From Austropuccinia psidii (lineage: Eukaryota; Basidiomycota; Pucciniomycetes; Pucciniales; Sphaerophragmiaceae), in contig JALGQZ010000002.1 in assembly GCA_023105745.1 (NCBI GenBank), forward strand, positions 47,590,497 to 47,654,496: DNA of 64,000 nucleotides, read 5' to 3'. Positions 1 to 9,812 of the stretch are shown here, piece by piece. Position 1 is the first letter of the stretch. Each line of letters starts with the position of its first letter. Made by a program: the position numbers and the translations under genes. The notes under the pieces are model-generated. The model saw nothing but the letters and a program-made list of their open reading frames with translations. It was not told the origin of the DNA and ran no database searches.

Positions 1-372
1 CTTAATTGATATCTTTTTAAGCCCTAAAATATATTCATTTAATTATTATTTTTCCTTTCAATCTTAAGTTAAAATTATTTTTATTTTTGAAATTGTCTTA
101 AAATCTTTTTTGTTGAGGAATTTGGTTTAACTTTATACTGTTTTTACATGTGGCTTTTTCACATCCAAAAACTTATAAAATTATTCTTTGAGTTACTCTG
201 AATTAATTTTGATTCAAAATCTTAAATTTTAAATTCTTTTCTTTAAAAAGAATAATTTTTTTAATATTAAAAAATAAAAACTTATAAAAAATCTTGAAAA
301 ATATTTTAAAAGTATAAAAAATAATTTTCTTTTATCAATTTTTCTCTAGTGTCTTTAATCAAATACTGTGCA
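1..372 (+). repeat. Probable 3' part of the 5' LTR
   Basis: AT-rich sequence without coding potential, directly upstream of the Gag region. It ends ...TGTGCA at 372, which fits the usual CA end of an LTR, two bases before a primer-binding-site-like sequence. I could not find a matching copy of this end in the 3' LTR, which appears cut off at about 8372. The assignment rests on position and on the CA/PBS junction only. Confidence 0.4.
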
Positions 373-374
373 GC

Positions 375-386
375 TGGTAACAGACT
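375..386 (+). promoter_or_regulatory. Candidate primer-binding site
   Basis: TGGTAACAGACT resembles the TGGTATCAGAGC-type site complementary to the 3' end of initiator tRNA-Met that primes many LTR retrotransposons. It starts two bases after the proposed LTR end. The match is imperfect, as expected in a decayed copy. Confidence 0.35.
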
Positions 387-535
387 CAGTAAAAGATATA
401 TTACCAGTCCAGAATCTCAACACAGTATTGAAGTGCAAATTTCTAAAAAAGGCACTTTATTTAAGACAGAACAAGCCAAACAACCACCAAAAGGTGTGTT
501 TTCTGTTTTCAATTATTATTTTCTCTTGAATTGAC

Positions 536-1514
536 ATGAAAATGCTGCATGCCAGAAATGTAAGCAGCTATTCAGTCCAACCAGATGGACCTGGACAAGG
601 AAGAGGTAAGACCAGAACAAGGTCTGCCAAATTCTCCTCAAGAGAGACATATCTGGAGGATGCCAGAGCTGCCCCCCATTCCCAAAGGTCTGTACCAACA
701 AACTTTGATGTTAACTCTGAGCCTGAACTAATTTAAGGTAATGGTTTAAGGGCTGAAACACTTCCAAGCGGAAGCCATAGAAATATATTAGTCCTAATAC
801 AGAAACTGGTTTAGAGAATCAAAAGAAGAGGAGTGGGAAATATTCCCAACTCTTTGGCAGGGGCCATGAACTCCTACTTACACATCAAGAGCTTTCTGGG
901 TCAGGAGAAGACAATATAGCTCTTAGGAGGGTGGAGCCCATTGTCTTGCAAAGACAAGGTCAAAAAGAGAAAGAATTTGGTTGAAGAACCAAAGTCTTTT
1001 ATCTGTAGACCAGAAGAAGGAATTGGAAATGACCCCAGCTTTTGAAGAAGGCCCAGTGGCGTCTACCAGCTCCAGAAGCATCCAAAGAGAAGCCCAAAGG
1101 ACCTCAGAAGAAGAAGAAAGGTCCCAAGAACCATCGGGGCAAGGTAAAAGGCAAAGCAAATTGGCACAGACCTTACCCACAAGGGTACAGGATCCCCAAA
1201 TTGGAGCCTTCAGCCATGGACAGTGTCTTCAATATGGCCAGGACTCTCATGGAATTCACATCCAAAGAGCAGGAAAGGATGAACAGTACTTTTCCATGCA
1301 AATAATAGATGAAATACAACTTTTTAAATCTAGTATTGATGTAGAACTTGGCAGATTTGATGCAAAGACAAATAAAATAACATCAGACATAAGTGAATTG
1401 AAAAGAAATGACAAAAATTATACCAAGTGGTATAAGTTGACAAATGTCAGACTTGATTCAATTACCAATACATGTGACAGAATTGAAATTAAATTTCAGC
1501 TTCAAAATGATTAA
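536..1514 (+). pseudogene. Gag, N-terminal part (broken)
   Basis: Fragments in different frames make up a hydrophilic Gag leader. One lies at 536-736. A second begins at ATG 866 and is stopped by TAG at 917. A third is open at 981-1514 and includes a basic stretch (around QGKRQSKLAQTLPTRVQD) followed by a helical, probably coiled-coil segment up to 1511. The last fragment ends at TAA 1512-1514 and the next ATG follows immediately in the same frame, so the two were probably one ORF split by a nonsense mutation. The role would be the structural particle protein of the retroelement. No catalytic motif is expected here. Confidence 0.7.
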
Positions 1515-2640
1515 ATGGAAGATCTTTCCATTTTAAGCATTAATGATCAACTTAGAATTCTAAAAAATCATGTTTTGGAAATGTTTAATAATACCAAGCA
1601 GTTTGCCACACATTTGCTAAAAATTGACAGTGAAAGGCAGAAGTTAAAGAATGAAACCATTGCAAATGTGGAACAAATTAATAAGAATTATGAACCACAT
1701 ATTCCAAGACATTCTACACCTTTGACTGAAGAAAAACTTTCTGTTAAAGGAAGTTTGACCCCATTCTTAGGAGAAAATCCTATATGTGCAAAAGATATTC
1801 CCAAACTGGAAGAATGGCCAACATTCTCTGGTGAAGGATAATACAATTTTATTGAGTTCATAAGAACCATTGATATGTTGCAAGAAGATTTTCACATACC
1901 TGATGAAATCATAGTAGGCAAGCTACACTCTTTATTTACCAGAACTGCAAAGAAATGGTATTACAAAATGAGACTAGATCATGGTAAACATGATTAGCCT
2001 TGGTGGAAATGTGAAATAATCACCAAATGGGCTAACAATTCCTGGAGATTTAAAATGGAAAATTCCTTTGAAAGTGCCATTTTTAACTCAGAAAAGGATA
2101 AACAACTTACTTGGTTCCTCAAACAGAAAGACGGATTATCTGCCTTACACCCAGATATGTCTGACTCTATTATTAATATGAAAATATTAAGAGAATTTGG
2201 AGGAGAACTAGAACATGCTATCAAGTGCAGATGTGTAGAGCCATTTTCAACATAAGACTACATCAATGCCATGGAAGATATAATTGCTAGTACAAAAATT
2301 GGTAAAACCTGGACTAGAGTCCCTATGGAATCCAAAATGGTCTCTAAAACTTCCAGAGAAGATAAGAGGCCTGAAAGATCTGTCTTGAAGTATCATAAAT
2401 ATGGAAGCACTTCACATTTGGCCAACACTTGCACCAAAAAGGAAAATATTAATGAAATTCAAGCCATGGAAGAAGTTCAGTTTACTGAAGAGAAAGAAGA
2501 ATCTGACTTAGATTCTGCAGTCTCTGAGGATACACCAGTAGAGAAATATCCCATTGAAAACATTACAGCTTTCTTTGAGGTCACAGAAGTCCATACTCAC
2601 TTGCCACAGTACAGTGAGGATTGTCACAACCTGATCAATA
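1515..2640 (+). pseudogene. Gag core and nucleocapsid with degenerate zinc knuckle
   Basis: The retrotransposon Gag core reads through WPTFSGEG, FIEFIRTIDML, KLHSLFTRTAKKWYYKM and KCRCVEPFST in one frame, interrupted by TAA 1839-1841, TAG 1995-1997 (within D-x-PWWK, so TGG to TAG is likely) and TAA 2253-2255. The nucleocapsid knuckle should be Cys-X2-Cys-X4-His-X4-Cys. Here the first two cysteines are tyrosines (codons 2391-2393 and 2400-2402, TAT), while His and the last Cys (2430-2432) remain. Each change is TGT to TAT, a G-to-A transition. An acidic linker (2470-2560) leads into the protease. Confidence 0.85.
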
Positions 2641-3170
2641 TCCAGGATGCCAGAATGTGTAAAACCAAACCTGCTAGAGGTAAAGGATACACTGCTGGAG
2701 CATCTTGTATCACATCAATCCCGATGAATGATATTGAAGCCAAAGTAAATTTGGATACAGGGGCATTTTGTAATGTGTAGGCAAAGATTATCTTCAAGCC
2801 ACACTCCGTGAATGGAAAAACCATCTATTACCAATAGAGGGTGTCCAATTTAGTAGTTCCAGTAATAATATGTACCCTTTGGGCATATTGGACACTAATC
2901 TTGTATGTCCACATCCAGCAGGAAGTGTAATAATGAAAACTGAGATATTATTAATGGACAATTGCACATTTCCGCACATCATTCTTAAAAATTATTACTT
3001 CAATATTTATGGTATTGACATCAATAGCCATAAAGACAGATATTTCACAATTGGACAAAATAAAAGACAAAACTTTGCTTTTTCCAATATGCCAAAGCAA
3101 ATATCTGTGATATCTTCTGTTAAAGATACCTATAAGGAAGAATTTGTGGCTAATCAACTTGTTGAAGCAC
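2641..3170 (+). pseudogene. Retroviral-type aspartic protease (broken)
   Basis: The DTG active-site triad is intact in VNLDTGAFC (GAT ACA GGG at 2754-2762). A frameshift follows near 2772: the old frame runs into TAG 2778, and the continuation (VGKDYLQ, then FSSSSNNMYPLGILDTN) is read in another frame. The second half shows the expected hydrophobic flap and the IIL..YYFNIYGIDI segment around 2980-3030. It would have processed Gag-Pol. The protein is split, so it is inactive. Confidence 0.8.
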
Positions 3171-4134
3171 AAATTAATCCATCATTATCACCAAAGATGA
3201 GGCATGAACTTATTGATTTGTTATACACATATAAGAATTCCTTTGCTTCTGATAATGAACCATTAGGCACTATAAAAGGGCATGAAGTTGATATTACTCT
3301 TAATATTGACAGACCATACCCTCCAGTACTTAGGAGACCAGCTTATCCAGCCAGTCCCAGAGCCAGAGAAGCCTTGGAAAAACATATCCAAGAGTTGATC
3401 CAACTTGGTGTAATAAGGAAAGTAGGCCATAATGAAGAAGTTGAAGTGAAAAATCTGTTATTATTTCTTGGCATAATGATAAATCAAGGATGGTTGGAGA
3501 TTTTAGAGCATTGAATACCTACACAGTTCCAGACAGGTATCCAATTCCTAGAATTCAAGAAGCCTTGACCCAATTATCTAAAGCCAAATATATAACATCA
3601 ATTGATTCATTGAAAGGCTTTCGTCAAACATTTTTGACGCCCAAAACTAGTGTATTACTTAGAATTATCACTCACTGTGATATTTATTAGTATCTTAGAA
3701 TTCGATTTGGTATTAAAACTGCACCATCTCATTATCAAAGAATGATGAATACTATCTTCCTCACAGAATTTTCTGAAGGATTGCTTATCATCTATATTTA
3801 TGATATTATCATATGTTGTGACTCATGGTATTTGCACCTTGAAAGACTTTCAAGAGTACTTGACAAAGCTATAGGAGTGAATATGAAGATTTCATGCAAG
3901 AAACTTAATTTTGGCTTTCAAGAACTTAAAGCTTTAGGAAATATTGTTTCTGTTTTAAGATTGGGTATTGACAAAAATACAGTGGCAGCAGTGTTACTTA
4001 AGCCAATACCCCAGAATAAGAAAGAAATGATGTCTTTTATTGGCTTTTCCAATTATTAAAGGAAAAATATAAGAGACTTTGCAATTCTAGCCAAGTCACT
4101 CTATAGAATCTGTGATCAACAGACAGTATTTGAG
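3171..4134 (+). pseudogene. Reverse transcriptase domain, catalytic Asp lost
   Basis: Recognisable RT blocks are RRPAYPASPRAREALEKHI (about 3340), LGVIRKV, MVGDFRALNTYTVPDRYPIP (from 3490), a degraded FRQTFLTPK block, FGIKTAPSHYQRMMN (about 3700) and the active-site loop. The loop should be YIDD. Here it reads YIYD, with TAT at 3799-3801 in place of the first catalytic aspartate. A frameshift lies near 3450, TAG at 3688-3690 sits where E is expected, and TAA lies at 4057-4059. RT would have copied the element RNA into cDNA. This copy cannot. Confidence 0.9.
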
Positions 4135-4625
4135 ATGACACAGGGAAGAATTGAAGATTATGAGAAGATAAGGAAAGCTCTTACAGAAGCACCTTTACTC
4201 CTCATTCCTCACTCGAATATACCTTTCAAATTGTACATTGATGCATGTGGAGATGGATTAGGGGAAGCCCTACATCAAGTCCAAATTATTGATGACAAGC
4301 CTACAGAGGTACCAGTTTGTTACATCTCAAGACAAATCAAACCAACAAAACCCAGATATGGTGCAAGCCAGATGGAGTGCTTATGTTTGGTATGGTCACT
4401 TGAGAAATTACACTTTCATCTTGATGGCAGTGCTTTCAAAGTGATAACTGACTGTAATGCCATGAAATCACTTCTTAACATGAAAACTACCAACAGACAT
4501 ATGTTGAGATGGCAAATAGCCATTCAAGAATATAGAGGTAACATGACTATAGCTCATAAAGCAGGAAACAATCACAAAAATGATAATGAGCTTAGCAGGT
4601 GGTCATTAGCCAATACTCCTGATAA
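4135..4625 (+). pseudogene. RNase H domain of Pol
   Basis: This is the best-preserved part of Pol, within an open frame of 268 codons (4135-4941). [21 protein letters not shown] carries the first catalytic Asp. [20 protein letters not shown] carries the Glu/Ser region, and [21 protein letters not shown] the second Asp (TDC). The last motif, normally NADGLSR in Ty3/gypsy RNase H, reads NDNELSR here, so the final metal-binding Asp is displaced or lost. The enzyme would remove the RNA template during cDNA synthesis. Confidence 0.88.
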
Positions 4626-5829
4626 CCCAGCTTATGTACCTTTGGAAGCAGAACCACAGATTCCAATTGAAGGAATTAACATAACTGATATTGGGACTGA
4701 ATTCTTTGAAGAAGTCAGAGAGACTTATAAGCAAGACAAGAATTGCCATATATTGACTTCTTTATTATATAAATACTGCAAAGATACATCTTTAGTCAAT
4801 GCACTGGATGAAGTTTGGAATAATTCCTATTCTGAAGGAAGATTTCACTTGCTAGATGGGATAATTTACCACAGAACCAAACATTCTTGTGTAATGACAT
4901 TGTTTAGCAGATTTCTTATCAATACCATTCTGCATGAATGACATGATAGAATCTACTCTGGACACCTGTCAGAAGACAGAACACTTGAAAATTGAAGAAC
5001 TGTGCATGGTGGCCATCTTGGAGAAAAGAAACCATTGAATATTGCCATACCTGTGATAGATGCCAAAAGGCAAACAGGAGTACAGGAAAGAAATTTGGAC
5101 TAATGATTCATATTCAATAACCAAAATCCCCTTGAGAAGTTGTTCACATGTATTTGGTCACAGCACTTCCTCCAAGTAGTGACAAAACTTATAATGCTTG
5201 TTTAGTTATTGTAGACAGATATAGCAAAACTCTCATATTCTTACCATGTCATAAAGATGACAGTGCTATGGATACAGCTCTTCTTCTATGGAGTAGATTT
5301 ATTTCTCATACAGGGTTATTCAAGAATATTATAAGTTACAGAGAACCCAAATTCACATATGCACTTTGAACCAATCTTCACAGATTGTTTGGGACTAAGT
5401 TATCATTCTCAACAGCATATCACCCTCAAACAGATGGACTAGCAGAAAGAATGATTCAAACTTTAGAGGACATGATCAGGAGATTCTGTGCTTATGGGTT
5501 AGAATTCAAAGACTCAGATGGCTTTACCCATGACTGGTGCACTCTGATACCTGAATTGGAACTGGCATATAAAACATCAGTCCAGTCTTCTACAGGCCAA
5601 ACTCCTGCTATGTTGGAAAAAGGATGGAATCCAAGACACCCAGCAGACACACTGAGGAAATACTTGATTGACATTCATCCTATAGCTTCCAGCTTCAATA
5701 TAATTCTTGATGAAGTTAAACATCATGAAAAAAAGAGTATGAATGATGCTTTTGACTATGCAAAACAGAAGTGGGACAAGAGTCACAAAGTACCAGACAT
5801 CAAAGTAGGGGACTTAGTTCTGGTTTCAG
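4626..5829 (+). pseudogene. Integrase (H2C2 finger and DDE core), two of three catalytic acids lost
   Basis: A linker leads to the H2C2 zinc-binding region: HE then stop TGA 4939-4941 (expected Cys), then HDRIYSGHLSEDRTLE, and after a frameshift WWPSWRKETIEYCHTCDRCQ. In the core, the first Asp block reads VHMYLVTALPP (Asp replaced by Tyr near 5150). The second reads IISYREPKF where SDRDPKF is usual (Asp to Tyr near 5337). The third, YHPQTDGLAERMIQTLE, keeps its Glu. TGA at 5367-5369 and a frame change separate the second and third blocks. It would have inserted the cDNA into the genome. Confidence 0.9.
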
Positions 5830-6310
5830 CCTTGTTTTTTAATAAGATCAAAGGCCCAAAGAAGCTTAAAGATTCTTATGTAAGACCTTATGACATTGTT
5901 TCCTTACATGGAACCTTGATTTTTAATAATATCAAAGGCCAAGAAAAACTGAAATATTCTTATGTAGGACCTTTTTTTATTGTTGCCTTACATGGAACCA
6001 ATGCAGTTTAAGTGGAATTGAGTGGTGAATTGGATAATAAACACCCCACTTTTCCAGTCAGCTTGATAAAACCTTATCAACAAACTGACAAAGAATTTTG
6101 TCCTTTAAGGAACCCAACTCCTTTAACTGTACCACCAGTGGAACAGAATGAAGAAAAAAAGATAAAGAAAGTCATTAAAGGAAGGTGACTTAGGGGTAAA
6201 AATCAAAGAAAATATCTTGTCAGATAAAGAAATCCAGTACATGAAGATTAATGGCTGGCAGAATCAGAAATACCTCACTCATAGAAACTCTTAAGAAGAT
6301 TTAGACATGA
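5830..6310 (+). pseudogene. Pol C-terminus with duplicated GPY/F module and chromodomain-like tail
   Basis: After KVPDIKVGDLVLVSA the sequence carries two tandem copies of the GPY/F module: FNKIKGPKKLKDSYVRPYDI and FNNIKGQEKLKYSYVGPFFI, each ending in LHGT. The repeat starts at 5830 and 5914, and its end (CATGGAACC) recurs at 5907 and 5991, so the period is exactly 84 bp (28 codons) and the frame is kept. Downstream, after a stop at 6009, the tail shows HPTFPVSLIKPYQQTDKE and a decayed KYLVR-type block near 6200, resembling the chromodomain-like end of the family. Related elements are expected to have one module. Confidence 0.85.
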
Positions 6311-6450
6311 AAGAAGGCCACAGGCCTCAATATGTCTATAAATGTGCTTTAAATTGCTTCATCTGAGTAATGTAAAGAGGTTGTACAGTGGACATTGGGC
6401 CTTTTTCTTCTTAATACCATTAATAAAATTTTAGTACAATTTTATTTTTT

Positions 6451-6462
6451 GGTGGGAGGGAA
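6451..6462 (+). promoter_or_regulatory. Polypurine tract
   Basis: GGTGGGAGGGAA follows a T-rich run and abuts the TG start of the LTR at 6463. This is the expected plus-strand primer of an LTR retrotransposon. Confidence 0.8.
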
Positions 6463-8372
6463 TGTGAGCCTTGAGGTATATTTTACATACCAAAATAGGC
6501 CACAATGATCTTACAAATAAATTCTGAATTATGCATAACCCATAAGTCCTGCATATATTCAAAATTCATCTTTTTTTATTTCAGAAAAGATGAATAACTT
6601 TTTATTGAGTAAGTAAATCCATGGATTTAAGGCCAGATTTGGACTCTACACAAAATTTCCCCTAGGGTAGCTCCATAGAGTGAATAAGCTCAAATCAACT
6701 CTTTGAGGTGTTAATATGGAAAATACGTCAATAACACATCATCAATACCACATAAAAGATCCACAAAAAATTTTGTTTTTCTCAATTTCACGCCAATATA
6801 ATGGGAATGTGAGAAATCCCATGTCACATATACACTAAGAATAGTGCTATGCATGTTTTTGGCACTTAATATGATGGTATTCCTACATACACCTTTGGTA
6901 CACCCATAGTGGATATCTCACTTGAAGCCTGAATTTCTATTTTGACGTAAAAAATAGTCAAGGGGGACAAAAGACATCAAAGAGAACCAGGGTACCCAAC
7001 TTCTGAGGCCTCTGAGGTGTAGACAGCTCCAAAGCTCAGATACATTTCTGATATTGACCCAATAAGTAAACTAAAACCTTTTGGGAGCTTAATAACCAAG
7101 TCAAAACTTCATTATATCATAAGAAAATTGCAAATAAGCTGCTATTTTGACATGCCAAGGAGGTAAAGAGCAGCTTAGACTCCTGTAACCATGTCAATTA
7201 TTAATAAATTTCCATGGGGAAACCCCAAAAGAGGAATTAAAACCCTTTTTGCACTAGTAACCATTGATTTACCTCATAGCAACCAGCCATATAGTGCTAT
7301 TTGCAATTCTACATGGAGATGAGGTGAAAACTTCAAAAATTCATTAAAAATACAATTATTACTGAATCTTTCTGAAACTTTCAGGATCAATAAATAACTT
7401 TAAATTTAATATAGATACCAGAAACTATTATACTTTCATAAGTAAAATTAGAAGCTTTACCTACACTCCATTTTTGATGATTCCATGCAAAATACTGAAT
7501 CTTTAAAAATTCACAGAAAATACACTCTGTGATGAAATTTTGAATACCATTGATAACTTTGAGAAATAAATTATTAGTTTGGAATAAAACAAGATTTAAA
7601 GTTTTTACTCCTTTTATTCTTAACCATAAATGGGTTGGTAGTGACATAAAAGCTTCAATTAAGTAATTATGATAATCTTACATGACAACAGATGGTGCAA
7701 TCAATAATCCAAAAAGGTTTATTGTTTTCTCGCTCACTGGTTTTTTTCATTTTTCTCCATGGCGCGCCTCTGTGAGCTGTCTTAGACTTAAAAGAGGCCT
7801 CCTCTTGCTGATTTTTCCAAATCATCACATTATTCCATTATACCTCTATTACCAACAAGTAAGTATTAGTTAAAACTATTTCTTAAGTGTTTTATTCTTT
7901 CAGAATCAATAAGAAAGACATGAAATTATAGAAATAAACCATATATTTTTGTAATCTTGTTATAAATCAATTTTGATCCCTTAAACCCACAATTATCCAT
8001 TAAATTTCTCTACTATTATCTGTTAATAAGTTCTTTGGAGTATTAGGGAGTGTTTTGATTTAAATTCTTAAAGTTTTTCTCCAGTAATAGTTTTCTTCAA
8101 GGGTTATTTTTATAATTATTCTTATAAAAGATGATTATATATTAAAATAATTTTATTATTTTAATAAAGAAGATTTATTCTTCTTGTAATTGATTCTTGT
8201 AAACAATTACTGCTTACTGTTATAATCACTAGTAGTGTATTATAAGTAAAAGAAATAATTAATTAATTAATTATTTAGTTGTGGTTATAATAATTCTTAT
8301 TATTATATTTCATAAGAACCATCATAGTACTGTTGATTAATAGTAATATTATCAACAAGTTTCATATACACA
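6463..8372 (+). repeat. 3' LTR of the Ty3/gypsy element (left arm of the palindrome)
   Basis: It starts TGTGAGCCTTGAGG right after the polypurine tract. The whole stretch recurs in reverse complement at about 9813-11708 and, more degraded, at about 44540-46483. The match is lost at about 8372, where coding text of another element begins, so the true CA end is not established and the LTR may be longer. Open frames inside it (for example 7387-7647 minus and 7682-7873 plus) look like chance ORFs. CpG sites differ between copies: CGCG at 7763-7766 is CACA in the inverted copy. Confidence 0.8.
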
Positions 8373-8892
8373 TCTTACATATGCCAAATACATAAGAGAT
8401 CAGTCACATGAAACTTCCAAATTCAAGATAGGGTATCTAGTTCTTGTATCCACATCTCACTTAAGAAATATCAAAATATTAAGAGTTTGAGAAATTCCAT
8501 CAAAGGGACTTGTCTTCTCAAGGCTTTTAATGAAGAAAATTATTTATAAGTAAACATTAATGCCAAATTTAGTAATAAGAACCCCACCATATTGTAAGTC
8601 TTATTGAATCTGACATTTTTTGTCATTCTAGAAATTTTTCCTAGAGAAAATAATATTCCCCATAAAACACCTTCCATGCAAAAATCTGGATTCAAGAATA
8701 TTACCAATTTTCTCAAACAAAGAAGCTTAAGAACCAAAAAGGTGAGGAGATACCTTGTCAGATACAGTGATCCCATCTGTAAGGATAGATTTTCAAGAGA
8801 GGAAATAAATTACTAGAGCCACCAAGCTTCTCAGGAGATTTGAACACTCTAAAAGCTTAAATATTACAGATTTATACAGAATATTCTGTTTT
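8373..8892 (+). pseudogene. 3' end of pol from a second, related Ty3/gypsy element
   Basis: The text begins inside the integrase C-terminus (YAK..RDQSHETSKFKIGYLVLVS), passes through a decayed SNKNPT..VSLI block and ends in LRTKKVRRYLVRYSDP (about 8715-8770), the chromodomain-like tail. It differs from the corresponding part of the first element, so it belongs to a sister subfamily. Several stops and frame changes are present. Everything upstream (Gag to integrase core) is missing, with the junction to the first element's LTR at about 8372. It is followed directly by a polypurine tract and an LTR start. Confidence 0.75.
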
Positions 8893-8904
8893 AGGAGGAG
8901 TGAA
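8893..8904 (+). promoter_or_regulatory. Polypurine tract of the second element
   Basis: AGGAGGAGTGAA immediately precedes TGTGATCCTTAGAGG. The arrangement is the same as at 6451-6470, which supports the reading that a second element's 3' end is present. Confidence 0.65.
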
Positions 8905-9812
8905 TGTGATCCTTAGAGGTATTTCCATATAACCAGGAGACCAAAAAAACAAAATTGAAATTGAGGAACATTCATTATTTCTCAAATAGAATTTAAAACT
9001 AATAAAAACAAATTAAAACAAAAATTCTACGAAAGTCAATGATGAAGTTAATAAAAAAGCAAAATTAGTATTTTTCTTACAAGGAATTAAGTAAAAATAA
9101 AATTTTATTATTTTTTTTGAAAAAAAAAAGTGTATGAAGATTATTATAATTTTTTTTCTTATAAAGAAAAAGAAAAACTTCATCTTATCATTGGATTATC
9201 CATGAGGTCTTACCTTGCTTAATGTTTTACTAAGATTTCTGTAGCTTAACTTTAAATATCTAAAATTAATTATTGAGGATTTACAGTATGGAAATGTGGA
9301 AATGAACAATATTTGAATCTATAAACCCCAAATTTGGTGCTAACCATAATTATATGAACTGAAATTTTGTTTTCATTCAGCTTAGAGGTGATGAGAAATC
9401 AAATTATTTTTGTGCAGGTTGTTAGAATATGTGTATTTATTACATAATTTAGCTTTAATTATTTACATACAATCAATAAATATTTACAGGTATCTAGTGT
9501 GAATCTTATGTGAAATGATTTTTTCAATTTCAGGAGAATAAATGTTGAAAACACAAAGTAAGTAAATAATTGGAAACATCTATTTTTGAGGGGGGGGAAG
9601 AGATTCTGGCTCAAAAGGTGCTAGAGTTTTAACTTAAATTATTTTTAATTAATATAAGCTTTGAGGAAATGAAAAGAACCTAATTTTTGATTGAATTTTT
9701 TTATTCATTACTTGCATGATTCTTGTGAAAGAAATAATTAATAAGCTATTTATTGAAATAATAATTGTATCTCCAAGTCATTGAGAAATAAGCTCAATAT
9801 CCTCTATAGGAT
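8905..9812 (+). repeat. Start of a diverged LTR, then AT-rich spacer
   Basis: The first ~15 bases (TGTGATCCTTAGAGG) resemble the first element's LTR start, after which the match fades. The rest, to the edge of the inverted LTR copy at about 9813, has A/T runs and a G8 run at about 9591 but no coding signal. It may be the rest of this LTR or a continuation of the inverted copy. I cannot place the boundary. Confidence 0.4.

Larger units (their letters stand above)
1..8372 (+). mobile_element. Decayed Ty3/gypsy LTR retrotransposon, near full length
   Basis: The interior reads, in order, Gag, aspartic protease, reverse transcriptase, RNase H and integrase, which is the Ty3/gypsy (Metaviridae-type) order. 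A purine tract at 6451-6462 is followed directly by TGTGAGCC, the start of the 3' LTR. A possible tRNA primer-binding site lies at 375, so bases 1-372 are probably the end of the 5' LTR, whose start is outside the window. The coding region is broken by many stops and frameshifts and key catalytic residues are lost, so the copy cannot be autonomous. The protein text closely resembles elements I recall from Austropuccinia psidii. The right limit (about 8372) is where the LTR text gives way to the pol tail of another element, so the 3' LTR may be truncated. Confidence 0.88.

Noticed and set aside
1042..1305. 87-codon frame overlapping the Gag N-terminus in another frame
   Set aside because: It reads like a Gag segment of related elements (KKKGPKNHRGKVKGKANWH), so it is a frameshifted part of the same Gag region, not a second gene.
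8604..8816. 70-codon frame as a separate gene
   Set aside because: It is the end of a Ty3/gypsy pol, shown by KKVRRYLVRYSDP and the polypurine tract that follows.
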